64,000 nt of DNA from an uncultured Opitutales bacterium (GCA_900548185.1 URJJ01000002.1:1-64000), one strand, 5' to 3'. Positions 34,183 through 42,854 are shown, counted from the stretch's first letter. The notes: generated by a model from the letters alone, not told the origin. Made by a program: numbers and translations.

Positions 34183-35339
34183 ATTCCGAAAATGTTAAAG
34201 AGGACCGCAAATATGGCGTCGGCCACGATTATGAGGGTTATGCTCGTCACGACGCTGGAGGTGGCGGCGAGGCCGACAGCCGAGGAGCTGGAGCCGCACG
34301 TCATGCCTTTCATGCATCCCACGACCGCGACTATTACCCCGAAAAGCAGGCTCTTGCCGACGCCCGTGGCGCACTGGACGAGGTCGAGGGAGGCCATTGT
34401 GCGGCCCATGTAGGCGTCGTAGTTTATGTCGAACATGCCCCAGCCTATGGCGAATCCGCCGAGCATTCCGATGAAGTCCGCAAACACGGTGAGGAGCGGG
34501 AACATCATTATCAGGGCCAGTATGCGGGGGACCACCAGGAATTCGAGGGGCGATATGCCGAAGGTTCTGAAGGCCGCGATTTCCTCGTTTACGTTCATCG
34601 AGCCGAGTTCGGCCGAGTAGGCAGCGCCGGTGCGCCCGGCCATGACTATGGCGACCATCATGGCGCCCATCTCGCGCACCATGGCGAGGCCCACGAGGTC
34701 GGCCACGAATATTTCCGAGCCGTATTTCGCAAGCTGTATCGCGCCGACAAACGCGAGTATCAGGCCGACGAGGAAGCTTATCAGGCCCACTATCGGCAGC
34801 GCCTCCGGCCCGGCCCGCTGGACCGCGAGCATGAGGTCTGAAACCCTGAAGCGCGCCCGGCCCGCCAGAAAGTTGCCGCTCGCCATGACCAGCTCGCCGA
34901 AAAAGCGCATCTGCTCCTCGAACTTTTCGATGGTGGACATGGCGTGGCGGCCCATGTGGTAGAAAATGTTGCGGGACGAAACGGCCTTGCGCGCGTCCTT
35001 CTTTTCGGGCACGGCGACGGCCAGCTCCAAAAGCGAGCGCGGGCCCCGGGGAAGGCTGTCCATGTCGAACTTGGCGCCTGTGTCGGCGCAGGCGTCGTAT
35101 ATGCGCAGAATCAGGCACACGAGGGCCGAGTCGAACTTCCCGAGCGCCGAGCAGTCGAACGACACCTCCCTCAACCCGGGCCTGATGTCGCGCAGGACGC
35201 GGTTTATGCCCGTGCGGTTCTCAGTGGTGAGCCAGTCGCCTGAAATTTTCACGCAGGCGCGCCCGCCGGATTCGCGCACGTGGGCGGTGGCGGTTATTAT
35301 GCTGCCGGGCTTCCGGAATCTGAAGGGATTTAACCGCAT
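34179..35339 (-). CDS. mlaE: MlaE-type permease with N-terminal STAS domain
   Basis: A 386-residue permease of the MCE lipid transporter. Residues 10-105 form a STAS-like domain (ACVKISGDWLTTENRTGINRVL...SFDCSALGKFDSALVCLILRI). The remainder is the DUF140 permease, with GLISFLVGLILAFVGAIQLAKYG, MVREMGAMMVAIVMAGRTGAAYSAELGSM in outline, and GMTCGSSSSAVGLAATSSVV. The start is uncertain: ATG at 35339 lies right after a terminator's U tract, and ATG at 35360 lies in its loop; neither has a ribosome site. 35339 is chosen because it leaves the hairpin intact. Confidence 0.9.
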   Translation of the reverse strand: MRLNPFRFRKPGSIITATAHVRESGGRACVKISGDWLTTENRTGINRVLRDIRPGLREVSFDCSALGKFDSALVCLILRIYDACADTGAKFDMDSLPRGPRSLLELAVAVPEKKDARKAVSSRNIFYHMGRHAMSTIEKFEEQMRFFGELVMASGNFLAGRARFRVSDLMLAVQRAGPEALPIVGLISFLVGLILAFVGAIQLAKYGSEIFVADLVGLAMVREMGAMMVAIVMAGRTGAAYSAELGSMNVNEEIAAFRTFGISPLEFLVVPRILALIMMFPLLTVFADFIGMLGGFAIGWGMFDINYDAYMGRTMASLDLVQCATGVGKSLLFGVIVAVVGCMKGMTCGSSSSAVGLAATSSVVTSITLIIVADAIFAVLFNIFGI

Positions 35340-35342
35340 AAA

Positions 35343-35375
35343 AAAAATTCCGCATTTCATAATTGCGGAATTTTT
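35343..35375. terminator. Bidirectional-type terminator overlapping the mlaE start
   Basis: AAAAATTCCGCA (35343..35354) and TGCGGAATTTTT (35364..35375) form a perfect 12-bp stem with a 9-nt loop. It terminates the acidic-protein gene on the minus strand. Its U tract runs directly into the mlaE start codon. Confidence 0.88.
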
Positions 35376-35407
35376 GTGAAAATAGAAGCTTTTTTTGGCG
35401 GGCGGGC

Positions 35408-36139
35408 CTAGTAATTCTCGTCGTCGAAGTCGCCGTCCGGCTCGTCCTTGTAGTCGTAGCCGTCGCCGTCATCGTCGTCGTCCTCGTCCCACTGCATCGT
35501 TTCGTCCTCCTCGATGTTTTCCTCTTCGCCGGGGAGGTCGTCGATGTCGTCGTACTCGTCCTCTTCGGACTTGCGCTTTTCAAAGTCCTCGTCGTCGTCC
35601 TCCAGCGAATAGCCCTCGGGGACGTATTCGAGAATGTCCATGACTTCCGGGAAGGCGTGGATGGCCTTGCCTTCCATGTAGTCGTTGTGGTACTTTTCGC
35701 GCACCTCGTCCTCAAGGTCCTCTATGGCGAGCTTCTCCTCGAACGAGAAGGTGTCGTTTAGCATCTTTATCTGGAGGGAGGTGATGTGGTCGAGGAATTC
35801 CGCGTAGGGGGAGCTTTCGTCGTCGAGGTTGTTGGGCAGCAGGAAATACTGCTCGTCGTCAAACACGGAGCCTGTGACCTTGGAAATTTTTACGGAATCC
35901 TTGCCGGCCTTGCCGTCGATTGCGAAGGTGAAGAAGGCGTTTTCCACAATGCTGTCCTGGAGGCCGTATTCCTTGAGGGCGGAGAGTGTTTCCGTCATGT
36001 GCGCCGCCTGGCGCGGGTCTATTACGCTGAGGCCGTCGGCGTCCCAGTTTACCTTGTCGCTCGTTTCGGACACCCACCAGTTCAGGTCCTGCCCGAGGCG
36101 CACCTTGCACCACTTCAGCTTGCTTGAATTCTTTGCCAT
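35408..36139 (-). CDS. Hypothetical protein with strongly acidic C-terminus
   Basis: A 243-residue cytoplasmic-looking protein, not recognised. Residues 1-150 are mixed alpha/beta (KLKWCKVRLGQDLNWWVSETSDKVNW, IDPRQAAHMTETLSALKEYGL, LPNNLDDESSPYAEFLDHI). From about 180 to the end it is a low-complexity Asp/Glu tail, including a run of six acidic residues, ending DGDFDDENY. No signal peptide or membrane helix. It is a single gene with its own terminator. Acidic tails of this kind occur in nucleic-acid mimics and chaperone-like proteins; that is only a thought. Confidence 0.75.
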   Translation of the reverse strand: MAKNSSKLKWCKVRLGQDLNWWVSETSDKVNWDADGLSVIDPRQAAHMTETLSALKEYGLQDSIVENAFFTFAIDGKAGKDSVKISKVTGSVFDDEQYFLLPNNLDDESSPYAEFLDHITSLQIKMLNDTFSFEEKLAIEDLEDEVREKYHNDYMEGKAIHAFPEVMDILEYVPEGYSLEDDDEDFEKRKSEEDEYDDIDDLPGEEENIEEDETMQWDEDDDDDGDGYDYKDEPDGDFDDENY

Positions 36140-36803
36140 GATTGAAAAAAATTTCGCGTACTATCTACGCATAATTGGCATTTTGGCGAGCATTTTTTTT
36201 GAAGCGCGCGCTTTGCCTTGGGGCCGCCGAGACCTCCTGGGGGCCTCCCGCGCCTGCGGTGTGTAAACCCGGCGTCTCTCCCGGGGCGCGCGCCGGAGAG
36301 GCGCATTGCACCCCCTGTTTTGTGATGCGAAGACCTGGCGATTCTTGCAAAGGTCGGGATTTTTTGCGGAGCCCGCGCTGTCCTGGTTTTTCTGTATGAG
36401 GGCGCGCCGTCCGCCTCCCTCCCGCGCCTGCGGGGCGCTGCGGCGGGAGCCTCATTCCGGGCGCTGCAAATATCGGGAAGGGTCGGAGGGGGACGGGGCG
36501 GCAGGTCTCGGCTTTTGCCGGCTTGTCTCCGCGCCGGATTTGCGTGTTGCCATCCAAGGCCTGCGCGGACTCTTCGCCCCCCGGGGATTTTGTGCGCAGC
36601 GTGCGGACTGCTGGCGGTAGGCGTCTTCCATGCGGATTTTTTTCTAAAAATTTGCGCGGGTCGGCGGCGCGGATTTCGCATTTTTTGCAGTTTTCTGTCT
36701 TCCCCGGACGGATTGCGTTTGGAAATCCGCCTTGCCTTTTCCAATCCATGCCCGGTGTCTTTTGGGCAAATTTTTCCGCCGGGGTGCGCGCCGGATGCGG
36801 GCG
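36140..36803. other. Intergenic region without a recognisable gene
   Basis: About 660 bases upstream of the acidic-protein gene. GC-rich, with no family match in any frame. The 40 bases next to the gene are AT-rich and probably hold its promoter. Confidence 0.45.
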
Positions 36804-36832
36804 CAAAAAAAGCGCCCTTAAAATTGGGCGCT
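36804..36832 (-). terminator. Second terminator downstream of the prepilin gene
   Basis: AGCGCCC (36811..36817) pairs with GGGCGCT (36826..36832); on the minus strand an A-to-U run (36804..36810) follows. It backs up the stronger hairpin at 36890..36922. Confidence 0.8.
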
Positions 36833-36889
36833 TCATATTTTTATGCCGCGTGCGGCCCATGCCTTTTTTGCGGATTAAAAAAACGCCGC

Positions 36890-36922
36890 AAAAAAAAGCC
36901 CGGAGGGTTTCCGCCTCCGGGC
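36890..36922 (-). terminator. Intrinsic terminator after the prepilin gene
   Basis: A 9-bp stem GCCCGGAGG/CCTCCGGGC with a 7-nt loop, followed on the minus strand by eight U. Confidence 0.93.
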
Positions 36923-36939
36923 GCAAGGGGAAGCCCTCG

Positions 36940-37632
36940 CTATTCGAGCTGGCTCTTGAGGATGTTCTTGGAGCCGCCGCGAATGGCCTGGCTGATGTCA
37001 AACGTCGGCATGGTTTCGTTGTAGCGCTTGAGTTCGCCGCGCGGGTTGACCTCTTCGTCGCGGAGGGCGTCAAACCACTTGACGGACATGTCGACGAACG
37101 CGATGTGGCCGCCCTGGTCGGCGAACACGCCCTCGTTCTTGTCCCATTGGCCGGTCGGCTTGAGGCCGCGGGTCCAGAGGAGCGGAGTGTAGCTGGGGGC
37201 GTTGGCGGGAACGGCGTTTGCGACTTCCCAACTGAGGGGGAACGCCTTGAATTCTTCGCTTATCTTCCACTTGCTGCCAATCTTGTCGCCGATATTGACG
37301 GGCATCGTAGCGCCGGTGCCGAGCTTGTCGCTGACGATGGGGTCGAAGTCGAGTATCCAGAAGGCGGGCATGTTCAAATCGGCGTGTTCGGCGAGCCTGA
37401 ACGCCCATTCGTGGATGCTGTCGGTGTTGATGGAGCGGCTCCTTTCGCCCTTCGCATAGGACTGCCATGCCGTCGCTATGCCCTTGGCCTGGTTGAGGGA
37501 CTTCAGCTTGTTTGCCGAACCCATTGCGCCAGTGAGCGCCGGCATAACCAAACCAGCCAAAACCGCGATAATACTAATGACGATGAGCAGTTCAACGAGC
37601 GTGAACGCCTTGCGTGATTGTCTGTTTTTCAT
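36940..37632 (-). CDS. Type II/IV prepilin-like protein
   Basis: A 230-residue protein with a textbook prepilin N-terminus: KNRQSRKAFTLVELLIVISI and the following hydrophobic helix, so it should be cleaved and methylated by prepilin peptidase. The C-terminal domain has PLLWTRGLKPTGQW, NEGVFADQGGHIAFVDMSVKW and MPTFDISQAIRGGSKNI, shared with the proteins at 19339..19935 and 20260..20970. An AAAAGGAAATC ribosome site fixes the start at 37632. Such proteins are very numerous in some PVC bacteria; their role is not established. Two tandem terminators suggest strong expression. Confidence 0.9.
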   Translation of the reverse strand: MKNRQSRKAFTLVELLIVISIIAVLAGLVMPALTGAMGSANKLKSLNQAKGIATAWQSYAKGERSRSINTDSIHEWAFRLAEHADLNMPAFWILDFDPIVSDKLGTGATMPVNIGDKIGSKWKISEEFKAFPLSWEVANAVPANAPSYTPLLWTRGLKPTGQWDKNEGVFADQGGHIAFVDMSVKWFDALRDEEVNPRGELKRYNETMPTFDISQAIRGGSKNILKSQLE

Positions 37633-37939
37633 GATTTCCTTTTTGATGTTGTAAATAAGAGGTCTGAAATTTTCCGTCTTCGCCCGCCGGCCCGGCCCCG
37701 GTCGGCCTGCGGGTGCGGACGCGCCGCAGCGCGGGCTGTGCGCCAACTGTTGCGCCGGTTCTGCGTCCGTGCTTTCGTGCGGCAGTCTCTCGCGGTCCGG
37801 GCATGCGCCCCAATCCACTGAACACCCCCTTGAAAGCTGTAAAAATAGTCTTAAAAAAATGAAATTTTTGCAAGGCTTTTTTTGCAAAAATCCCCCCGCG
37901 CCTGAAACGCGCCCCTCGCGGCCGCCGTTATTGCGGCGC
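37633..37939. other. Upstream region of the prepilin gene
   Basis: About 300 bases between prepilin and the glyA terminator. AT-rich patches at 37640..37670 and 37840..37900 could hold the prepilin promoter. No frame is convincing. Confidence 0.45.
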
Positions 37940-37969
37940 AAAAAAAGGGCCGCGCTTTCCGCGCGGCCC
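37940..37969 (-). terminator. Intrinsic terminator after glyA
   Basis: A 9-bp stem GGGCCGCGC/GCGCGGCCC with a 5-nt loop, followed on the minus strand by seven U. Confidence 0.93.
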
Positions 37970-37992
37970 CCTGAAAAAAGTTTCAGCCCGGC

Positions 37993-39264
37993 TCAGTAGG
38001 GGAGGGGGAACTTGGCGCAGAGGCCCACCGCGATGTCTTTCGCCTTGGCGATGGCGGCTTCGTCCTCGGGGTTGGAGAGCACGAGGTCGATGGCTTCGGC
38101 GATTTTTACCATCTCGTCTTCGCCCATGCCGCGGGAGGTCACCGCTGCGGTTCCGAGGCGGATGCCGCTGGCCTGGAAGGGGGAGCGGGTTTCGCCGGGG
38201 ACGGTGTTTTTGTTGGTCGTTATGTTCGCCCTGTCGAGCGCGGCCTGTGCCGCCTTGCCCGTCAGGTCGGGGTTGCGCTTGCGCAGGTCGATGAGGAGCA
38301 GGTGGTTGTCCGTGCCGCCGGAGACGAGGCCGTGGCCGCGCCTTGAAAGCTCGTCCGCGAGCTTTGCGGTGTTTTTTACTATCTGCTTTGCGTATTCCTT
38401 GAAGGAGTCCTTGAGGGCCTCGCCGAAGCACACGGCCTTGGCGGCTATGACGTGCATGAGCGGCCCGCCCTGGTTGCCCGGGAACACCGAGGAGTTGACG
38501 GCCTTTGCGTACTGTTCGCGGCACATTATCATCCCGCCGCGCGGGCCGCGGAGGGTCTTGTGCGTCGTGGTCGTGACAAAGTCGCAGTAGGGGACGGGGT
38601 TCGGATGGACGCCGGCCGCGACGAGGGCGGCGATGTGGGCGATGTCGGCCATGAGCATGGCGCCGCATTTCTTTGCGATTTCGCCGACCCTTTCAAAGTC
38701 TATGATGCGCGGGTATGCGCTCGCGCCCACCACGATGAGCTTGGGCTTTTCGGCCATCGCGGTTTCCTCCAGCTTGTCGTAGTCTATGCGCCCGGTCTTT
38801 TCGTCCACGCCGTAGGGGACTATGCGGTAGAGCATCCCCGAGAGGTTCATGGGGTGGCCGTGGCTCAGGTGGCCGCCGTGCTCGAGGGACATGGAAAGAA
38901 TCTTGTCGCCGGGCTTTAAGACCGCCGTGTAAACGGCGATGTTGGCCTGCGAGCCGGAATGCGGCTGCACGTTGGCGTGCTCCGCCCCGAAGAGCTGCTT
39001 TGCCCTGTCGATTGCCAACTGCTCAACAACGTCAACGAATTCGCAGCCGCCGTAGTATCGCTTTGCCGGGTACCCTTCGGCGTACTTGTTCGTGAGGGTG
39101 GAACCCATTGCCTGCATGACCGCCGGGAGCGTGAAGTTCTCCGAAGCGATGAGCTCAAGGTGGGTCTGCTGGCGATTGGTTTCCTTTTCTATCGCCTCGA
39201 AGACCGCCGGGTCAAGTTCTTTGAGTGGAGTTGCAGAGATGGCCTTATTCATAAAAGACTTCAC
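37993..39264 (-). CDS. glyA: Serine hydroxymethyltransferase
   Basis: GlyA interconverts serine and glycine with tetrahydrofolate, feeding one-carbon metabolism. The 423 residues include LELIASENFTLPAVMQAMGS, NKYAEGYPAKRYYGGCEFVD in outline, NVQPHSGSQAN, the PLP lysine K236 in TTTTHKTLRGPRGG, and SGIRLGTAAVTSRGM. The start at 39264 gives MKSFMNKAIS; the Met four codons later is an equal candidate. It reads 92 bp after the Hpt gene and ends at a strong terminator. Confidence 0.96.
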   Translation of the reverse strand: MKSFMNKAISATPLKELDPAVFEAIEKETNRQQTHLELIASENFTLPAVMQAMGSTLTNKYAEGYPAKRYYGGCEFVDVVEQLAIDRAKQLFGAEHANVQPHSGSQANIAVYTAVLKPGDKILSMSLEHGGHLSHGHPMNLSGMLYRIVPYGVDEKTGRIDYDKLEETAMAEKPKLIVVGASAYPRIIDFERVGEIAKKCGAMLMADIAHIAALVAAGVHPNPVPYCDFVTTTTHKTLRGPRGGMIMCREQYAKAVNSSVFPGNQGGPLMHVIAAKAVCFGEALKDSFKEYAKQIVKNTAKLADELSRRGHGLVSGGTDNHLLLIDLRKRNPDLTGKAAQAALDRANITTNKNTVPGETRSPFQASGIRLGTAAVTSRGMGEDEMVKIAEAIDLVLSNPEDEAAIAKAKDIAVGLCAKFPLPY

Positions 39265-39356
39265 AAGCTACGGCCTTTGCGCCCGGTGTCAACAAATAAG
39301 CTCCCGCGCCGCCAAAATGCTCCCCGGCTCCGGGCGGCCTCCCCGGCGCGCCGCCG

Positions 39357-39668
39357 TCAAAGTTCGGCGTGAAGCGCGTCCAGCCTTTCGCGCAGGCGTG
39401 CGGTCCCGGCCGCAAGCCCTGCGGCGTCGGCGGACTTTGCCGCAGTTTCGGCTGCCTTTGCAATTTCGGCCGTCTCCGCGTCTCCGCAGTTTAGCGCGCA
39501 TCCCTTGACAGAATGCGCGGCCATTGCCGTCTCGGGCGACGGGGCGCCCCCTTCGAGCGCCGCAAGGCTGTCCTCCAGCGTCTTTGCATAGGAGGCCAAA
39601 AGCCCGAGGGCTTCCGCTCCCTCAAGCCCGAATGATTCGGCGAGGTGGGAGAGTATCTGCTCCTTCAT
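39357..39668 (-). CDS. Histidine phosphotransfer (Hpt) domain protein
   Basis: A 103-residue stand-alone Hpt domain. The phosphorylatable histidine is H52 in AMAAHSVKGCALNCGDAE, within the usual four-helix pattern (residues 8-100). Its ATG overlaps the stop of the response regulator gene (39665..39668), so the two are coupled. Hpt proteins pass phosphoryl groups from hybrid kinases to a receiver domain; the adjacent receiver is the obvious partner. The kinase is not in this window. Confidence 0.85.
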   Translation of the reverse strand: MKEQILSHLAESFGLEGAEALGLLASYAKTLEDSLAALEGGAPSPETAMAAHSVKGCALNCGDAETAEIAKAAETAAKSADAAGLAAGTARLRERLDALHAEL

Positions 39669-41248
39669 TTTTCGTATGGTATTGTGAATACGGTTTCGTT
39701 TAAAATGTCGGCGTACCGGCACCGCTTTATTGAGGAGGCTATCTCCCTTATCATTGCAAGCCCCCTGCCGGAGCCCGCGAGGGCGCCGTCTGCGGTTCCG
39801 CTTGCGCCGGGCGGGATCTCCGGATCCCATTTTCTGCCCTTGTCGTGGAAGGTTATCCGCACGTCCTCCGCCCGGAATTCCACATGCGCCGAAATTATGG
39901 GCCGCGGCGCGCTGCGTCCCCCGAGCCCGTGCACGACAACGTTGTTGAGAAACTCGGATGAAAGAATCTCGGCCTTTGCCGCGAAGCGCCCGTTTCCGGT
40001 CTTTTCGAGCGCGAGGGCCCCCGCCTTCTGGGCGAAGGCGTCTATGTCGGGGAACATCGGGCTTATGGAGAAGTCGAAGCTGTCCGGCTTCGGGGAGTAT
40101 GCGGAAAAGGCGGCGAGGGATATGTCGTCTGCTATCCGGTCGGAGCCCAGCTTGAACATCGCGTCCGCTATCCTGAAGACCGACGCGGGGCTTGCCCCTC
40201 CACCTGCGAAGGATTCGATGAATTCCGCCATCGCCGCGCCGCCCCCGGGCCTGTCTTGAAGCTCTTCGAGGCCGTCTGTGTATGAAAAGAGAACCGCGTC
40301 CTCCGGAAATTCGGCGCAGACCGTGTCCTGGGGGCCGTACACCGTGCCGCGCACAAGGCCGACCGGGAGCGCGCCGAGGCCGCGCGGGTTCATCGTTGAA
40401 GCCCCGCCCGCCGGGGTGTACATTATGAAGTCCGGATGCCCGGCGCTCTGGAAGGATATGGAGCGCTTCCGGAAGTCCGTCACAGCGACAAGGCAGGTCA
40501 TGTAGCGGTCCGCACCGAGGCCGGACATGAAGGTCTGGAGGTGGTTCAGCGCCCCGTGCGGGGTTATGCTCCCTGCGGGGGTTAGTCTGATGTATTTTGC
40601 CAGGGAGTATTCGACTGCCGACATGCACAGGGCGGACTGAATCCCGTGCCCGGATATGTCCCCCATTATCGAAAGGAAAACGCCGTCTGAAATTTCTGTG
40701 AAGCTGAAAATGTCGCCCGTTATTTTCATATAGGGGCGGTAGCAGAAGCAGAAGCGCGCGCCGCCGGAAATCGTGTCCCAGTTCGGGAACATAAGGCGCT
40801 GCACCTCCCCCGCGAGCGCCGCGTCCTTTTCCATCTCGGCGAAGTATCTTTTCTTCTCCTCCTCCGAGATGCGCTGGGAGACGATGGAGTTGATTTTAGA
40901 GACGAGCTCGCCTCGGCTGAAGGACTTCCCCTGGTAGTATGTGTTCCTGTCCCCGGAAATTTTTTTCAGCATCGTGCCGTTTATGTCGTCCACTTTCGCG
41001 GTGAGCATTATCACGGGGATTTCGGGGTCGGAATTCCTGATGAGGGAAAGGAGCTCGAAGCCGTCTATCCCCGGCATCACGACGTCGAGCAGCACAATGT
41101 CAAAGCCGCCCCCCTTGAACGCCGCCATGGCCGACATCGCGTCGCGGCAGGCGACGAGGTCGAAGGCGGGCGGTGGCAGGCAGGCGCGCTGGATTTTGAG
41201 GATGTACTCGTCGTCGTCAACCGCCAGGACTTTCACGGGTTTTTCCAT
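39665..41248 (-). CDS. Response regulator with PP2C phosphatase and anti-sigma kinase domains
   Basis: A 527-residue three-domain protein. An N-terminal receiver (about 1-120) has the acidic pair D11/D12, phospho-acceptor D55 in LLDVVMPGIDGF, T83 and K108 in QGKSF. A SpoIIE/RsbU-type PP2C phosphatase (about 145-360) has GDIFSF, GDISGHG, SAGHPDFIMY, LFSYTDGLEE and ADDISL. A C-terminal GHKL ATPase (about 390-527) has SEFLNNVVVHG, ITFHDKGRKWDP and GRGLAMI. This architecture equals HsbR of Pseudomonas, which both phosphorylates and dephosphorylates a STAS antagonist. A STAS gene is divergent 123 bp away and an Hpt gene overlaps. Confidence 0.93.
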   Translation of the reverse strand: MEKPVKVLAVDDDEYILKIQRACLPPPAFDLVACRDAMSAMAAFKGGGFDIVLLDVVMPGIDGFELLSLIRNSDPEIPVIMLTAKVDDINGTMLKKISGDRNTYYQGKSFSRGELVSKINSIVSQRISEEEKKRYFAEMEKDAALAGEVQRLMFPNWDTISGGARFCFCYRPYMKITGDIFSFTEISDGVFLSIMGDISGHGIQSALCMSAVEYSLAKYIRLTPAGSITPHGALNHLQTFMSGLGADRYMTCLVAVTDFRKRSISFQSAGHPDFIMYTPAGGASTMNPRGLGALPVGLVRGTVYGPQDTVCAEFPEDAVLFSYTDGLEELQDRPGGGAAMAEFIESFAGGGASPASVFRIADAMFKLGSDRIADDISLAAFSAYSPKPDSFDFSISPMFPDIDAFAQKAGALALEKTGNGRFAAKAEILSSEFLNNVVVHGLGGRSAPRPIISAHVEFRAEDVRITFHDKGRKWDPEIPPGASGTADGALAGSGRGLAMIREIASSIKRCRYADILNETVFTIPYEK

Positions 41249-41371
41249 TGATACCGCAATGCAAACTGCGGGATTCCGGCGGTTTTGTCAACGAGTTTGC
41301 AGTTTTTTTGGAAATAATGTTGCCTCGCGTGTATTTTCTATCAAATTTGACTGGCAAACAAGTTGATTGAA

Positions 41372-41704
41372 ATGCATATTACTATAAGCGAGGTTGACGG
41401 GGTGCATTTTGCTGCGGTGGACGGAAGGTTCACCGTGGGGAATGAGGGGACGTTCAAATCTGAGATGGCCTGCATTTCCGGCAAGGCTTCAAAAATCGTT
41501 CTGGACTGCTCCAAAATGGAATATATCGACTCCACGGGCCTCGGCGCCGTGGTGCGCTTTTTCAAGGAGTTCACGGAAAAGGGCGGGAAGTTCGCGCTCG
41601 CTGCGCTCCAGTCAAAGCCGAGGCTTGTCTTTGAAATCACGAGGGCGTACAAGATTTTCGACATATTCGACACTCCGGAACTGGCGGCGAAATCCTTCAA
41701 GTAG
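41372..41704 (+). CDS. STAS-domain anti-sigma factor antagonist
   Basis: A 110-residue SpoIIAA/RsbV/HsbA-type STAS protein. The regulatory serine is S54 in KMEYIDSTGLGAVV, after the conserved KIVLDCSKM strand. Expected to switch partners depending on phosphorylation by the GHKL domain of the divergent response regulator. The ATG at 41372 starts the conserved strand (MHITISEVDG); an in-frame TTG three codons earlier is possible. No anti-sigma factor or sigma factor gene is seen nearby. Confidence 0.9.
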   Translation: MHITISEVDGVHFAAVDGRFTVGNEGTFKSEMACISGKASKIVLDCSKMEYIDSTGLGAVVRFFKEFTEKGGKFALAALQSKPRLVFEITRAYKIFDIFDTPELAAKSFK

Positions 41705-42049
41705 AGAGGATGCAAAGGCCCTGCCGCAGGGGCGCGGAGGTTGTGCACTTTCGGCGGCATTAAAATTGACGTGGGCGGGCGGACGGAGCCGGGGCTGAAA
41801 CTTTCCGTTCACGCGTCGAAAAACGAAACCCGTTCGCGGGAATATCCAGACTGCCCCGCCAGTGCGTCGGCGCGGGCGAATCGTCCACGGAGGCGGTGCT
41901 CCGCTTGGATGTGGCCGCCATCTCAAGCCCCTGGGCGGGATAATCTCACGGGGCGCATGGCAAGGACAGGGTCGGGAAGCATATGCGTGAAAACGCCCGG
42001 CGTGATTCCCGCCTCCCCGAAGACGGGAAAGGAGGTTGCAAGCGGCCGC
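41705..42049. other. Transition from core DNA into the RHS remnant
   Basis: Still GC-rich, with frames that look like distant, shifted RHS-derived sequence on the minus strand up to about 42040 but too degraded to assign. Confidence 0.35.
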
Positions 42050-42600
42050 ATGGGGTTTATTTACGTAGATGCCATTACCCCTTGCAACCAGCGCAATCCC
42101 GTCTCAGAGCCGACTTCTCGGACTTGCCATCGGGAAGTATCTTTTCAACCAATATACCCATGCAGTCATAGTTGAACTTGGCAATCCTGCCCTTTCGGTT
42201 AACCTCTATCTCCTTGTCTAGATAGCCGTATTTCCAGGACGCGTCAATTTGCCATTTAGATACTCTTCAAGGAGGCGCCTGCCTTGTCATACTTATAGGC
42301 TCTTTCACCATCTGGATCTTTGAGGGAAGCAATATGATTCGCCTTGCCGTGCTCGTAAGACCAAACCAAATCGCCTATCTTTTTTTTCGGAAAGATTGCC
42401 ACGTTCATCGTACGAATAACACCCGTTGGCACGCTCTGCGCCCGCATATTCAACCTGAGCCAAACGCCCAAGTTCATCGTAAAATTATTTGACCTCTGCG
42501 GCCCTGACAAAAGGGATAATGTAGCTATCATTCCTGCCAGCAGATACATCCCGAGTTCGTCTTCGAATTTCCTATTCTACTTGCATAGTTATAATTTTGA
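42050..42600 (-). pseudogene. Degenerate RHS/YD-repeat fragment A
   Basis: The minus strand encodes, in shifting frames, typical RHS repeats: FYDELGRLAQVEYAGAER, GCYSYDERGNLSEKK, then DLVWSYEHGKANHIASLKDP and YKYDKAG. After a stop these are followed by IEVNRKGRIAKFNYDCMGI, LVEKILPDGKSEK and DGIALVARGNGIYVN. At least three frameshifts separate them, one at an eight-A run. The block is a decayed C-terminal part of an RHS polymorphic toxin core, related to fragment B at 44516..44690. The 96-residue frame at 42256..42549 is only one piece of it. Confidence 0.75.
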
Positions 42601-42655
42601 AAAGCATATTACAACATTGTTTAAAATAAGCTTCCCCCAAAAAACAGGAACGAGC

Positions 42656-42789
42656 AATAAAATTAAAAAAAAGCAACGCCAATAAAAATATCAGTTTTAA
42701 TTAAATATATCGCATGAAAGAACAATTGGCTGTTAAATCCGACCCAAACATTACAGACAAAAAATAGCCGCCGGAAGTTTCCTGGCAGG
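42656..42789. repeat. Diverged direct repeat, copy 1
   Basis: AT-rich segment sharing long runs with 44724..44860, for example AATAAAAATATCA, AAATATATCGCAT and AAGAACAATTG, and ending in a hairpin-like TTTCC(C/T)GGCAG. It lies between an immunity-like gene and RHS fragment A. Confidence 0.8.
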
Positions 42790-42854
42790 CTTGCAGTGCG
42801 ATAAAGTTAAAAACTGGTGCTGTCATCCGCCTATTGCCAGTTTTTCTCTTATAT

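Noticed and set aside
36523..37617. 364-codon plus-strand frame across the prepilin gene
   Set aside because: Antisense shadow of the prepilin gene plus intergenic DNA. It crosses two strong terminators and has no motif.
39357..40628. 423-codon frame overlapping the response regulator
   Set aside because: Only its last 103 codons (39357..39668, the Hpt protein) are coding. The rest is an out-of-frame reading of the regulator gene.
42256..42549. 96-residue minus frame as a separate gene
   Set aside because: It contains RHS repeat words in one frame while neighbouring repeats are in other frames. It is a piece of a frameshifted pseudogene.
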